A stretch of DNA of 64,000 nucleotides from Gracilimonas sp046602855 (lineage in GTDB: Bacteria > Bacteroidota > Rhodothermia > Balneolales > Balneolaceae). The stretch lies in assembly GCF_046602855.1 (NCBI RefSeq), contig NZ_JBKINJ010000002.1:186001-250000 (forward strand), in the 5' to 3' direction. A program made the position numbers and the translations under genes. Of the stretch, positions 44,488 through 52,881 are shown in pieces. How positions within the stretch are numbered: position 1 is the stretch's first letter; each line of letters starts with the position of its first letter. The notes under the pieces are model-generated. The model worked only from the letters and a program-made list of their open reading frames with translations, made no database searches and was not told the origin of the DNA.

Positions 44488-45504
44488 TTACATCACAATT
44501 TCGTCTTTCGGATCTCGAGTCATCAATTTGTATAACGCGTCTCTCGGATCCATATTTTCGAATAAAACACTGTGAACAGCCTGGGTTATGGGCATCTCGA
44601 TATCGTTTTTCTCAGCCCAATCACGAACCGATTTCGTGGTCTTGACACCCTCAGCTACCATATTCATACTGTTTATGATATCATCCAGTTTTTCGCCCTG
44701 TCCGATCCTGTAACCGACCGATCTGTTTCTACTGTGAGAACTTGTACATGTTACTATCAGATCACCCATGCCGGTCAGGCCGGAAAATGTATCCGAGTGA
44801 GCACCTAACATTTGTCCCATTCGTTTCATTTCGTGGAGTCCGCGCGTTATAAGAGCGGCTTTGGCATTATCACCCAACTCGGCACCATCTACGATACCCG
44901 CAGCAATAGCCATTATATTCTTTACTGATCCTCCTATTTCCACCCCTATCACATCATTATTGACGTAAACCCTAAACATGGGGGTGAGAAAGGTCTCCTG
45001 AATGATCTTAGCGGTACGGGTTGAGTAAGCAGCGGCCACAACCGTAGTCGGTTTTAATTTACCTACTTCTTCAGCATGACTCGGCCCATACAGTACTCCG
45101 ATATTGTCTTCAAAGGTTGTGCCTTCCATGACCTCTATCAACACCTGAGACATGGTATTGAAGGTATCATTTTCGATACCTTTGGCTACAGTGACTAAAA
45201 TTTCATGTCCATTAAGGCAGGGTTTAATTTTTTCAGCTACCTCTCTCAGTGCGTGAGAAGGTGTAGCAAAAACCACCATATCCTGCGATCTTATACACTT
45301 GTCAATATCATTGTAGGCAATAATGGATTCCGGGAGTTCAATATCATTTAAATAGGAAGGATTAATATGATCTTCATTGATGCGGTTTGCGATTTCCGCC
45401 TCTCGGGCCCAGATCTGAACCTTATTTCCGGCCTGATCAAGAACCATAGCCAAAGCAGTTCCAAAACTCCCGGCTCCAATAACTGTTACATTCTTATTGC
45501 TCAT
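44488..45504 (-). CDS. gpsA: Glycerol-3-phosphate dehydrogenase [NAD(P)+]
   Basis: Reduces dihydroxyacetone phosphate to sn-glycerol-3-phosphate for phospholipid synthesis. GAGSFGTALAMVL (about 10-22) is the nucleotide motif. VLYGPSHAEEV, GGSVKNIMAIAAGIVDG (catalytic Lys about 195) and TGMGDLIVTCTS are diagnostic. 338 residues. Its start overlaps the plsY stop by four bases, so the two enzymes that make and then acylate glycerol-3-phosphate are translationally coupled. Confidence 0.95.
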   Translation of the reverse strand: MSNKNVTVIGAGSFGTALAMVLDQAGNKVQIWAREAEIANRINEDHINPSYLNDIELPESIIAYNDIDKCIRSQDMVVFATPSHALREVAEKIKPCLNGHEILVTVAKGIENDTFNTMSQVLIEVMEGTTFEDNIGVLYGPSHAEEVGKLKPTTVVAAAYSTRTAKIIQETFLTPMFRVYVNNDVIGVEIGGSVKNIMAIAAGIVDGAELGDNAKAALITRGLHEMKRMGQMLGAHSDTFSGLTGMGDLIVTCTSSHSRNRSVGYRIGQGEKLDDIINSMNMVAEGVKTTKSVRDWAEKNDIEMPITQAVHSVLFENMDPRDALYKLMTRDPKDEIVM

Positions 45505-46211
45505 ACTTTTGCTTTCTTAAGGTCCTTTTCCTCAGATTCCTCTTCCTTCTCTTCCTTACTTCCGTAAATATTGACCCGATTTTCATTTCCGGCCAATAAT
45601 CTCCGAATGTTGGCCTTATGCTTATAAATGATGCCCGCTGCAATTAAGATCGCAAAAATAATGATACTCCCGTCCACATTTATTCCCAAACCGAAGCGCA
45701 TGACCAATAAACTGATCGGGTAGATAAAACTAGCCGTCATGGAAGCCAAAGATACATAGCGTGTTGTAAGTACAATTACTACAAAGATCACCGATGAGAT
45801 GCCGATCGAGATCGGCTCAATGCCGTATAGCATACCGCAGGCAGTAGCAGCTCCCTTACCTCCTTTAAAATTGGCAAAGATCGGAAACATATGTCCCACC
45901 ACTGCCATCAGACCACAAGTGATCTTCAAAAATGCATCGGCTTCCCATCCGGGAGGGGCAATAGGTCCGTTACCGATCTCAAAAGCATACATAGCTACCC
46001 AATAGGAGGCAACAAATCCCTTCATGAAATCAAGTACTAAAACACTTAAGCCTGATTTCCATCCTAAATTCCGAAAAGCGTTGGTCGTACCCAGATTACC
46101 GCTTCCAAATTTCCGGATATCCATTTTGTGGAAGATTTGCCCCACCCAAAGTGACGAAGGTATAGACCCCAGAACGTAACTGATAGCCAATACTATAAAT
46201 AATGCAATCAT
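45501..46211 (-). CDS. plsY: Acyl-phosphate:glycerol-3-phosphate acyltransferase PlsY
   Basis: Inner-membrane enzyme making lysophosphatidate from acyl-phosphate. Five helices; signature loops SIPSSLWVGQIF, FGSGNLGTTNAFRNLG and GHMFPIFANFKGGKGAAT (glycine-rich active-site motifs). The C-terminus carries an extra charged tail (KEEKEEESEEKDLKKAKV). 236 residues, slightly longer than usual because of that tail. Operon with gpsA, ATGA-type overlap. Confidence 0.95.
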   Translation of the reverse strand: MIALFIVLAISYVLGSIPSSLWVGQIFHKMDIRKFGSGNLGTTNAFRNLGWKSGLSVLVLDFMKGFVASYWVAMYAFEIGNGPIAPPGWEADAFLKITCGLMAVVGHMFPIFANFKGGKGAATACGMLYGIEPISIGISSVIFVVIVLTTRYVSLASMTASFIYPISLLVMRFGLGINVDGSIIIFAILIAAGIIYKHKANIRRLLAGNENRVNIYGSKEEKEEESEEKDLKKAKV

Positions 46212-46305
46212 GTGCCTTGTCTTTTTTGGAAATTAAGATTTTTGGGGCATTAAGTAGTAGTTAATACCTCTTCGGTTTAACTACTAACCAATCAGGGACA
46301 ATTAA

Positions 46306-47184
46306 CTAAACATGTCGCTCTGCGTGGTAGGATGAACGTACAAGCGGCCCACTTTCTACATGTTCAATACCAAGCTTCTCACCAATTTCTTTGTATTCGG
46401 CAAATTGATCGGGGTGGACCCAATCAAGAACAGGGTGATGCATTTTGGTTGGCTGCATGTACTGACCTATGGTTAACACATCAACTCCATGATCCACACA
46501 ATCCTGCATCAGCTCGATCACTTCTTCCCGTTCTTCTCCCAAACCTACCATAATACCGGTCTTTGTTCTAATACCTGCATTTTTTGTTCGCTGAAGAAGT
46601 TCAAGTGAACGTTCGTAGCGGGCCTGAGGACGAACTCTGCGATATTTACTTGGAACGGTTTCAAGGTTGTGACTTAATACATCAGGTGGCGTATCAAAAA
46701 CGACCTGCAAGGCAGCATCCCATTCCCCGCGAAAATCAGGGATCAAGGATTCAATGGTCACTCCGGGGATAGCCTTTCTGATTTCTTCGTGGCAGGCAGC
46801 AAAGATCGGAGCACCACCGTCTTTTCGCTCATCACGGTTTACGGATGTAAGCACCACGTGTTTCAATTTCATTTTGGCGGCAGCTTCAGCTACTCGTTTT
46901 GGCTCTTCCCAATCCAGGTCAGCAGGAGGCCTTCCCGTTTTGATGGCACAAAACGCACATGAACGGGTACAAACATCACCGAGTATCATAAAAGTGGCGG
47001 TTCCTGCCCCCCAGCATTCACCCATGTTCGGGCAGCGGGCCTCCGAACAAACTGTATTCAGGTTATTATCACGAAGGGTCTGTGAAACCTCTTTGAATTT
47101 TTCTCCGGATGGAAGTTTTACCCGTAACCAGTCCGGCCGGCGGTTTTCGGTCTTATTTTCTACTACCTGTAGTTCTTTTATCAT
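46306..47184 (-). CDS. lipA: Lipoyl synthase
   Basis: Radical-SAM enzyme inserting two sulfurs into octanoyl groups on E2 and H proteins. The auxiliary cluster motif CSEARCPNMGEC (about 46-57) and the SAM cluster CTRSCAFC (about 72-79) are intact. TSVNRDERKDGGA and VGLGEEREEV follow. Downstream of lipB and lpdA on the same strand, completing a lipoylation group. 292 residues, normal length. Confidence 0.95.
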   Translation of the reverse strand: MIKELQVVENKTENRRPDWLRVKLPSGEKFKEVSQTLRDNNLNTVCSEARCPNMGECWGAGTATFMILGDVCTRSCAFCAIKTGRPPADLDWEEPKRVAEAAAKMKLKHVVLTSVNRDERKDGGAPIFAACHEEIRKAIPGVTIESLIPDFRGEWDAALQVVFDTPPDVLSHNLETVPSKYRRVRPQARYERSLELLQRTKNAGIRTKTGIMVGLGEEREEVIELMQDCVDHGVDVLTIGQYMQPTKMHHPVLDWVHPDQFAEYKEIGEKLGIEHVESGPLVRSSYHAERHV

Positions 47185-47409
47185 GGTACTTCTTTAGTGA
47201 TTTTTGCCAATCAATAAGATCGACTCAAGTGTTGTCATCCTGAGTGTTTAAAAGTATAAATAGGCCTCTCATGTACATCGCAAAATATCTCAAAGTGTAA
47301 ACTGTTCAGAATCAGACCTTGATACCCTTCGCGTTAGACACAGATTTTATGTATTCTATTCAAGCGTTCAAAGTGACAACTTATTTTCTTTATCTTTTAT
47401 CATATAAAG

Positions 47410-48135
47410 TTACGAAATTATCTGCTCCACTTCCTGTAATGAACCTTTGTTTGATATCGTTACTTCAAAGACCTCCTCAAAATGCCCAACGATATTCTCT
47501 TTAACCTCTTCGATATCAATTTCTTTCCCAAGAATTTTCTGTAAACTTGTTACGGCTTTATCATCTATACCACAGGGAACAATATTGTTAAAATATCTCA
47601 AGTCGGTGTTTACGTTGAGTGCAAAACCATGCATTGTCACCCACCGTGAACACCTGATGCCCATGGCACAGATCTTTTCGTTTTCTACCCATACTCCGGT
47701 TTGTCCATCAACTCTGTGAGCCGTAATACCGTAGCCATCGCAAACTCTGATCATGACCTCCTCAAGATATCGCAGATACCTGTGAACATCCGTAAAGTGG
47801 CGATCCAGGTCCAGGATAGGGTATCCCACTATTTGGCCGGGGCCATGATAGGTAATATCACCACCGCGATCGATCTTTAAAAACTCGGCCTCAAGCTTCT
47901 GAAGTTCCATCAGGGATCGAAGCATATTTTCTTCACTGCCGCTTTTGCCCAACGTATAAATATGGGGGTGCTCCACAAAAAACAGAAGATCATCCAGGCG
48001 TTTTCCTTTAAAGTCGCCTTTCTGCTCCGCTCGCTTTTCATCGATCAGTCGCTGCTGCACAGACTTCTGCAGTTCCCATATCGGCTGATATGCGGCATGG
48101 CCCAGATCGTACAGTTCGATTGTTTTTTGAGGCAT
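47410..48135 (-). CDS. lipB: Octanoyltransferase
   Basis: Moves octanoate from ACP to lipoyl domains. Motifs: GGDITYHGPGQIVGYPILDL (about 92-111), VWVENEKICAMGIRCSRW with the catalytic Lys, MHGFALNVN, and the catalytic Cys in NIVPCGI (about 188). 241 residues. 225 bp upstream of lipA, so it may have a separate promoter or share the lpdA transcript. Confidence 0.95.
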   Translation of the reverse strand: MPQKTIELYDLGHAAYQPIWELQKSVQQRLIDEKRAEQKGDFKGKRLDDLLFFVEHPHIYTLGKSGSEENMLRSLMELQKLEAEFLKIDRGGDITYHGPGQIVGYPILDLDRHFTDVHRYLRYLEEVMIRVCDGYGITAHRVDGQTGVWVENEKICAMGIRCSRWVTMHGFALNVNTDLRYFNNIVPCGIDDKAVTSLQKILGKEIDIEEVKENIVGHFEEVFEVTISNKGSLQEVEQIIS

Positions 48136-48156
48136 TATATTTCAAAATGTCGCATG

Positions 48157-48194
48157 TCACCGTAGGGGCAATTCATGAATTGCCCCTACGGTGA
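48157..48194. repeat. 38-bp perfect palindrome (REP-like)
   Basis: Each half begins TCACCGTAGGGGCAATTCA; the right half is its exact reverse complement with no spacer. Located between lipB and lpdA. The GTAGGGGCAATTC core resembles widely distributed REP-like or MITE-derived intergenic palindromes. It would form a 19-bp stem in RNA. Confidence 0.75.
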
Positions 48195-48229
48195 GAAATA
48201 TGTCAGGAAAATTTAAAAACAAACCAAAG

Positions 48230-48254
48230 ACAAAAATGGCTCCCGAGGGAGCCA
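48230..48254 (-). terminator. Terminator of lpdA
   Basis: TGGCTCCC-GA-GGGAGCCA stem (48237-48254). The minus strand continues with TTTTTG. It lies 44 bp beyond the lpdA stop, implying that lipB is mainly transcribed from its own promoter. Confidence 0.7.
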
Positions 48255-48297
48255 AATTCATTCAACGTTCGATGTTGGATATTCCTTGATCGAAGTT

Positions 48298-49716
48298 CTA
48301 CTTCTTAGGCTTTGAGCCTAAATGAACACCTTCACCATATGCTTCGGCTACGGCTTCCATCACCGCTTCTGACATCGTTGGGTGTGGGTGAACAGCGTTG
48401 ATGATCTCATGCCCGGTAGTCTCCAGATCACGTGCCACAACAGCTTCAGCGATCAATTCTGTAACACCGAATCCGATCATATGGCATCCTAACCATTCGC
48501 CATATTTATCATCAAAAACAACTTTCACGAAACCTTCTTCGTGACCCAGTCCGGTTGCCTTACCGGAAGCTGAGAACGGAAATTTCCCAACTTTGATGTC
48601 GTAGCCTTCTTCCTTGGCTTGTTCTTCTGTTAAACCAACGGAAGCCACTTGTGGCTCACAATAAGTACAGCCCGGGATATTATCATAGTTTACAGGCTGA
48701 GGGTTTTCATCGGCCAATAATTCAGCAAGTACAATACCTTCATGTGACGCTTTATGAGCAAGCCAGGGTGCACCGATTATATCACCGATGGCATAAATAC
48801 CATCTATATTGGTTTTATAGGTTTTCTTATCAACAACGATGGCTCCTTTTTCAGTTTCAACGCCTGCTTTATCGAGGCCCAGCCCTTCAATGTTTCCTGT
48901 CACTCCAACGGCAGAAAGTACCACATCGGCTTCGATCTTCTCTTCACCTTTTTTGGTCTTAACCGTTACTTCAACGCCTTTACCTTTTTTCTTCACCTCT
49001 TCAACGGTGCTTTTAGTCATTACGTTGATGCCTTTTTTCTTGTAGATCTTGCCGAGTTCTTTTCCAATATCTTTGTCTTCAACCGGCACGAGGCTGTCTT
49101 GCAGCTCAACCAAAGTAACTTCAGTTCCAATGGTGTTATAGAAATAGGCAAACTCAACACCGATAGCGCCGGCTCCTACGATCACCATTTTCTTAGGCTG
49201 CTTTTCCAGCTGCATGGCTTTTTCGGAATCGATGACCATCTCGCCGTCGATCTTCAGGCTTGGGAGTTCACGCGGACGTGCCCCTGTAGCTACTATAAAA
49301 TGTTTGGCTTTGATGCTTTCCTGTTCTTTGCCTTTGTCGTCGTTTACAGCCAGTTCGGACTTAGATTTAAAAACACCGGTTCCCATGAACACTTCTATCT
49401 TGTTCGCTTTCATCAGGAACTGAACACCTTTACTCATTTTATCGGCAACGCCACGGCTTCGTTTTACCATGCCGTCAAAATCTACTGAGTAATCCTTCAC
49501 CTTAACTCCGTAATCAGAAGCATGTTCGATCGACTCATATACTTCTGCCGAACGCAACAGGGCTTTGGTTGGAATACAGCCGATATTCAAACAAACTCCG
49601 CCAAGATGTCTTTTTTCTACAATTGCGGTTTTAAAGCCAAGCTGAGAAGCGCGAATGGCGGCTACATATCCGCCGGGGCCTGACCCGATTACACATACAT
49701 CAAATTCTTTTGCCAT
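48298..49716 (-). CDS. lpdA: Dihydrolipoyl dehydrogenase (E3)
   Basis: FAD disulfide reductase that reoxidises lipoamide of pyruvate, 2-oxoglutarate, branched-chain and glycine-cleavage complexes. FAD motif GSGPGGYVAAIRASQLG (about 11-27), redox disulfide GGVCLNIGCIPTKALL (Cys 42 and 47), NAD motif VGAGAIGVEFAYFY (about 181), IYAIGDIIGAPWLAHKA and the catalytic His in NAVHPHPTMSEAV (about 448). Sits next to the lipoate genes. Branched-chain keto acids from leucine dehydrogenase would need an E3 like this one. Confidence 0.95.
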   Translation of the reverse strand: MAKEFDVCVIGSGPGGYVAAIRASQLGFKTAIVEKRHLGGVCLNIGCIPTKALLRSAEVYESIEHASDYGVKVKDYSVDFDGMVKRSRGVADKMSKGVQFLMKANKIEVFMGTGVFKSKSELAVNDDKGKEQESIKAKHFIVATGARPRELPSLKIDGEMVIDSEKAMQLEKQPKKMVIVGAGAIGVEFAYFYNTIGTEVTLVELQDSLVPVEDKDIGKELGKIYKKKGINVMTKSTVEEVKKKGKGVEVTVKTKKGEEKIEADVVLSAVGVTGNIEGLGLDKAGVETEKGAIVVDKKTYKTNIDGIYAIGDIIGAPWLAHKASHEGIVLAELLADENPQPVNYDNIPGCTYCEPQVASVGLTEEQAKEEGYDIKVGKFPFSASGKATGLGHEEGFVKVVFDDKYGEWLGCHMIGFGVTELIAEAVVARDLETTGHEIINAVHPHPTMSEAVMEAVAEAYGEGVHLGSKPKK

Positions 49717-50214
49717 GGTACTTTTCGATAATAGTTTTGAAGTTCATCGCTGTGCAAAACTCAATTCACTGCAGCGTACTTTTAAAAGCCCTAAAAGGTA
49801 AGAGTTTTTAGGTTGAACTTCGAATATTGAACAAGGAATATTGATTTTTGAAATTTTGGCTATCTGAGACTTGATTCGCTCCGATGAAGTGAGTGCGGAG
49901 ATCAATTTCGAGATCGTATATATTTTATCGAGGACCTGGTGACTTTTACCCACCCCTCAATGCCCGCCCGAGCGGGGAAGCTCTTTGGTTGGTTTCTGTG
50001 TTGAATTGGAGATGATAGCCATTGGCAATATTCTCTAAGCCCTCTCAAATATTACTACAACGTCTTCCTCTCCCGGGAGAGGAAACAAAGGTGAGGGTCA
50101 TTTTATACCGGGCTTAGCAGCCTCCCTCAAAAATTCACAATCTTTAATTCTCTATTGACTACAGTTTTGTTATAATGTAATAAGCTTTAGAGAGAACCAT
50201 ATCTATCTCACACT
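49717..50214. other. Intergenic region with repeats
   Basis: No gene is supported. A stretch near 49810-49870 is AT-rich with repeated GAATATTGA-type words like those at 58975-59010. A GC-rich short inverted repeat follows near 49962-49977 and a 20-bp palindrome at 50065-50084. A minus-strand 69-codon frame (49744-49953) covers the repeat and looks accidental. Confidence 0.4.
50065..50084. repeat. 20-bp perfect palindrome (REP-like)
   Basis: TTCCTCTCCC followed directly by GGGAGAGGAA, then AACAAAGGTGAGGGTC. This arrangement is typical of common REP-like elements in bacterial gaps. Confidence 0.55.
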
Positions 50215-50994
50215 ATGACGAAATTGACTACAATTCTGCTTCTATTTTTTTCATTATTGATTTCCGGAAATGCTATTGCTAACCATTCGGATCCCGGCGA
50301 CATGGAAAAGAATATTGAGGAGTTGGCAAGGTACTTTGAAGGGAAGGGTTACGATTTCAATGATATGCTGGAAGATCCAAGGTATGAACCGGTTGAGAAT
50401 ATCACCCTTAAATTTACCCGGGCTGCAGAACGGGTCATCGAGGACTTTAGCGAGTACCAAAAAGTGCTGAATTACGATCACAAAAAAACCCTTATTCGTG
50501 ACTTCATGAAACAGTACGCTTCAGATCTGGACTCGGCTGAAAAGGAATACGGTATTCCTAAGAATGTGATAGCAGGAATATTAGGGATTGAGTCTGAGTT
50601 CGGTAAATACGGCGGAACTTATAATCCTTTCAATGTTTATGTATCGATGTATGCCGAAGGTCACCGTGCTGAATTTGCCAAAGCCCAACTGGAAGAACTG
50701 CTCATTTTTGTCAAAAAGAATGAACTTGATGTATTTGAACTGAGGTCAAGTTATGCGGGTGCTATGTCATATGCCCAATTCATCCCCTATTCCCTTAACC
50801 GCTGGTGGGTGGGTAAGGATCTCTATCACATGCCTAACAACATCAATTCAGTAGCCAAGTATCTTTCTCACTTTAAAGAGATCACAGGGACTGTTGAGGG
50901 GGCCATCTATCGCTATAATCCAAGTGACTTGTACACACAGGCCGTGTTGTCTCTGGCTAATGAGGTAGCTGAGGTTGTGGAAGAGGCGAAGTGA
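50215..50994 (+). CDS. Lytic murein transglycosylase (SLT_2/MltB-like)
   Basis: Cleaves peptidoglycan glycan strands with 1,6-anhydro product. Signal peptide (residues 1-21, ending LLISGNAIA). The catalytic Glu is expected in IAGILGIESEFGKYGG (about 125), followed by GAMSYAQFIPYSL and the NINSVAKYLSHF helix. At 259 residues it is shorter than MltB and lacks its C-terminal domain. No lipobox, so soluble periplasmic. Confidence 0.85.
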   Translation: MTKLTTILLLFFSLLISGNAIANHSDPGDMEKNIEELARYFEGKGYDFNDMLEDPRYEPVENITLKFTRAAERVIEDFSEYQKVLNYDHKKTLIRDFMKQYASDLDSAEKEYGIPKNVIAGILGIESEFGKYGGTYNPFNVYVSMYAEGHRAEFAKAQLEELLIFVKKNELDVFELRSSYAGAMSYAQFIPYSLNRWWVGKDLYHMPNNINSVAKYLSHFKEITGTVEGAIYRYNPSDLYTQAVLSLANEVAEVVEEAK

Positions 50995-51000
50995 TTTTTT

Positions 51001-51056
51001 AGCTTTCAGGCATCAGCTCTCAGTTATTTTTCAAAGCACTGTAAGCTGAAGCCTGA
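51001..51056. terminator. Imperfect inverted repeat between convergent genes
   Basis: AGCTTTCAGGCATCAGCTC pairs imperfectly with the AAGCTGAAGCCTGA region on the right, around a short AT-rich loop containing TTATTTTTCAA. Located between the convergent stops of the transglycosylase and the TlpA-like gene, so probably a shared terminator or a REP-type element. Confidence 0.4.
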
Positions 51057-51072
51057 CTGCTGATAGCTTCTT

Positions 51073-52398
51073 CTACTCCAAATACTTCGCCAGGGTCTCC
51101 ATTAAATTACCGGCTGATAGAGCCATTCCGTACTCTACAATTTCGCCATCAGGATTCACCAGATAATAGGTGGGATAGGAGTTCACGAAATATAACTCCT
51201 GTATCTCGCTGTCCTCTTCGTAGATCTCGGGAATTTGCGGCCATTTAATATCTTCACGTTCTACGAAATCTTCGAATCTCTGCAGACTCGGTTCATTAGC
51301 GATCCCCACTATCTCAAAATTCTCTCCGCTATAAGTAGCATATGCTTCTTTTATAACCGGAAGAGCCTCAATGCATGGACCACACCACGTTCCCCAAAAA
51401 TCGATCATTACATATTTCCCTCTTAAATCGGATAGGCTTATTTCTTCCCCGTTCAAAGTTTCGGCCGTGAAATTCGGAGCTTCCGTTCCGGGTCGCAGTG
51501 CCACTTTCGGGTCTACTTTTTCTTCCGATTGTACAATGGTTATCGAGCTTCCATCCGCTGCCATCTCAGAGATCTTCCAGCTTTCTCCGGCTATGTTATA
51601 CGGTTCCGTAACAGGATAGGCTTCAAAACCATCTTCCATGATATCGAATTTTCCATCTTCATCAAGATCAATATAGAAATAGGTGTACGGCTCGATGCGA
51701 TAAGGCGGAGCACTTTCTTTGATGAGGGCCACATCAAATGTCTGATCATTCACGGTCCAGGTGCCCATGCGCAAGTGATCAAAATAAAGCTGCAGGCTTT
51801 CTGAGGGCTTGGTATCCGAAAGATAGAGCAAGCTGGCCGGACCTTGATGGTTTACAATATCCTTCCCGTTAAAATATTCCATTTGTGCGATTACATTTGC
51901 CTCCATCACCTCAAACACATTATCCTGAAACTCAACGGTGTTTGGTTCAAAATAAACGGGATTTTCTTCATCAAACTGTCCCATTTCATCTTCCACATAC
52001 ACCATCATATCGCCATTTTCATCTTCTCCAACGGCGACCGTAAAGATCACATCCACCCATTCTTCAGTGACTGTTTCTTCATCGATCAGCATCATATTTC
52101 GTGCATAAACAGATGAATCAATAAATCCGGCTGCAAAACCCTGAACCACATACTGCTCAAGATCCAGAATGCCATGAATGACCTCACCCTCTTTCAAGCC
52201 GTCGGGCAGTTCTGTAGGCTCTCCCGGATACTCTGCCTCAAACACATAATTACCTTCCATATTGAGAGCTAAAATAGGCGGAAGCTGACCGGTATTCTCC
52301 GTAAGTGGAAGCTCGAGCTCAAAAGGAGGGCCTGCCTTATCCTCGGTACAGGAGAACAGCAAAAATAATGCGGGAAGTATAATGACTAGGTTTTTCAT
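51073..52398 (-). CDS. TlpA-like thiol-disulfide lipoprotein
   Basis: Lipobox LLFSC (Cys about 17) predicts anchoring outside the inner membrane. Residues 40-290 form a beta-rich region without a recognised family. Residues 305-441 are a thioredoxin/AhpC-like domain with FWGTWCGPCIEALPVIKEAY (CxxC about 343-346) and the cis-Pro loop VNSYPTYYLVNPDG. It probably reduces disulfides or assists cytochrome maturation; the fused N-terminal part may bind a partner. Convergent with the transglycosylase; divergent from the BlaI operon. Confidence 0.85.
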   Translation of the reverse strand: MKNLVIILPALFLLFSCTEDKAGPPFELELPLTENTGQLPPILALNMEGNYVFEAEYPGEPTELPDGLKEGEVIHGILDLEQYVVQGFAAGFIDSSVYARNMMLIDEETVTEEWVDVIFTVAVGEDENGDMMVYVEDEMGQFDEENPVYFEPNTVEFQDNVFEVMEANVIAQMEYFNGKDIVNHQGPASLLYLSDTKPSESLQLYFDHLRMGTWTVNDQTFDVALIKESAPPYRIEPYTYFYIDLDEDGKFDIMEDGFEAYPVTEPYNIAGESWKISEMAADGSSITIVQSEEKVDPKVALRPGTEAPNFTAETLNGEEISLSDLRGKYVMIDFWGTWCGPCIEALPVIKEAYATYSGENFEIVGIANEPSLQRFEDFVEREDIKWPQIPEIYEEDSEIQELYFVNSYPTYYLVNPDGEIVEYGMALSAGNLMETLAKYLE

Positions 52399-52449
52399 TA
52401 GATCAATAGTAGGTAAAGTTAGATCTATACAACAGGATTATAAGAAAAT

Positions 52450-52480
52450 TTTGGAAGTTTGATTTTTTATTCTACATTTG
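52450..52480 (+). promoter_or_regulatory. Bacteroidota-type promoter of the BlaI/M56 operon
   Basis: A -33 TTTG (52450-52453) and a -7 TACATTTG (52473-52480, consensus TAnnTTTG) with a 19-bp spacer. The -7 element lies inside operator 1. Confidence 0.5.
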
Positions 52481-52485
52481 TAGAA
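52470..52485. promoter_or_regulatory. BlaI-type operator 1
   Basis: TTCTACA-TT-TGTAGAA, a perfect palindrome containing the BlaI/MecI core TACA-N2-TGTA. It overlaps the -7 box, so binding would block transcription. Confidence 0.65.
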
Positions 52486-52488
52486 ACA

Positions 52489-52506
52489 ATTCTAACATTG
52501 TAGAAT
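52489..52506. promoter_or_regulatory. BlaI-type operator 2
   Basis: ATTCTAACATTGTAGAAT, an imperfect copy of operator 1 with one intact TGTA half. Its centre is 20 bp from that of operator 1 (two helical turns) and it ends three bases before the blaI-like ATG. Confidence 0.55.
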
Positions 52507-52509
52507 AAC

Positions 52510-52881
52510 ATGGATCTATCACAAACTGAAGAAGAACTGATGCAGCACCTGTGGAAGCTGGAAAAGGCTTTCATGAAAGACCTGCTGGATGAATACCCGA
52601 AGCCCAAACCGGCTCCCACTACTGTAGCCACACTCCTAAAACGCATGACTGAAAAAGGCTTTGTGGATTATGAACAAATGGGTCGTTCCCGCCAATATTA
52701 TCCGTTGGTCAAAAAATCCGATTATTTCTCGAAGCATGTAAATGGTTTGATCAAGAAGTTTTTTGATAATTCAGCCTCGCAATTTGCTTCCTTTTTTACT
52801 TCTGAGACGGATTTATCGGAGGCAGAACTAAAGGAACTAAAAAACATAGTTGAAAAAGAGATAGAGAGGAAGCACCAATGA
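52510..52881 (+). CDS. BlaI/MecI-family transcriptional repressor
   Basis: 123-residue winged-helix repressor. The N-terminal DNA-binding domain has TEEELMQHLWKLEKAFMKDLL and TVATLLKRMTEKGFVDYE. QYYPLVKKSDYFSKHVNGL leads to the helical dimerisation part, which contains the region normally cut by the partner protease. It starts just after two operators, consistent with autorepression, and overlaps the M56 protease gene by four bases, the classic BlaI-BlaR arrangement. Inducer is unknown. Confidence 0.92.
   Translation: MDLSQTEEELMQHLWKLEKAFMKDLLDEYPKPKPAPTTVATLLKRMTEKGFVDYEQMGRSRQYYPLVKKSDYFSKHVNGLIKKFFDNSASQFASFFTSETDLSEAELKELKNIVEKEIERKHQ

Noticed and set aside
48754..49488. Long 244-codon frame on the plus strand opposite lpdA
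   Set aside because: Antisense to a certain dihydrolipoyl dehydrogenase gene, with Phe/His-rich sequence and no family features.
49744..49953. 69-codon minus-strand frame
   Set aside because: Covers an AT-rich repeated word pattern; probably repeat translation rather than a gene.
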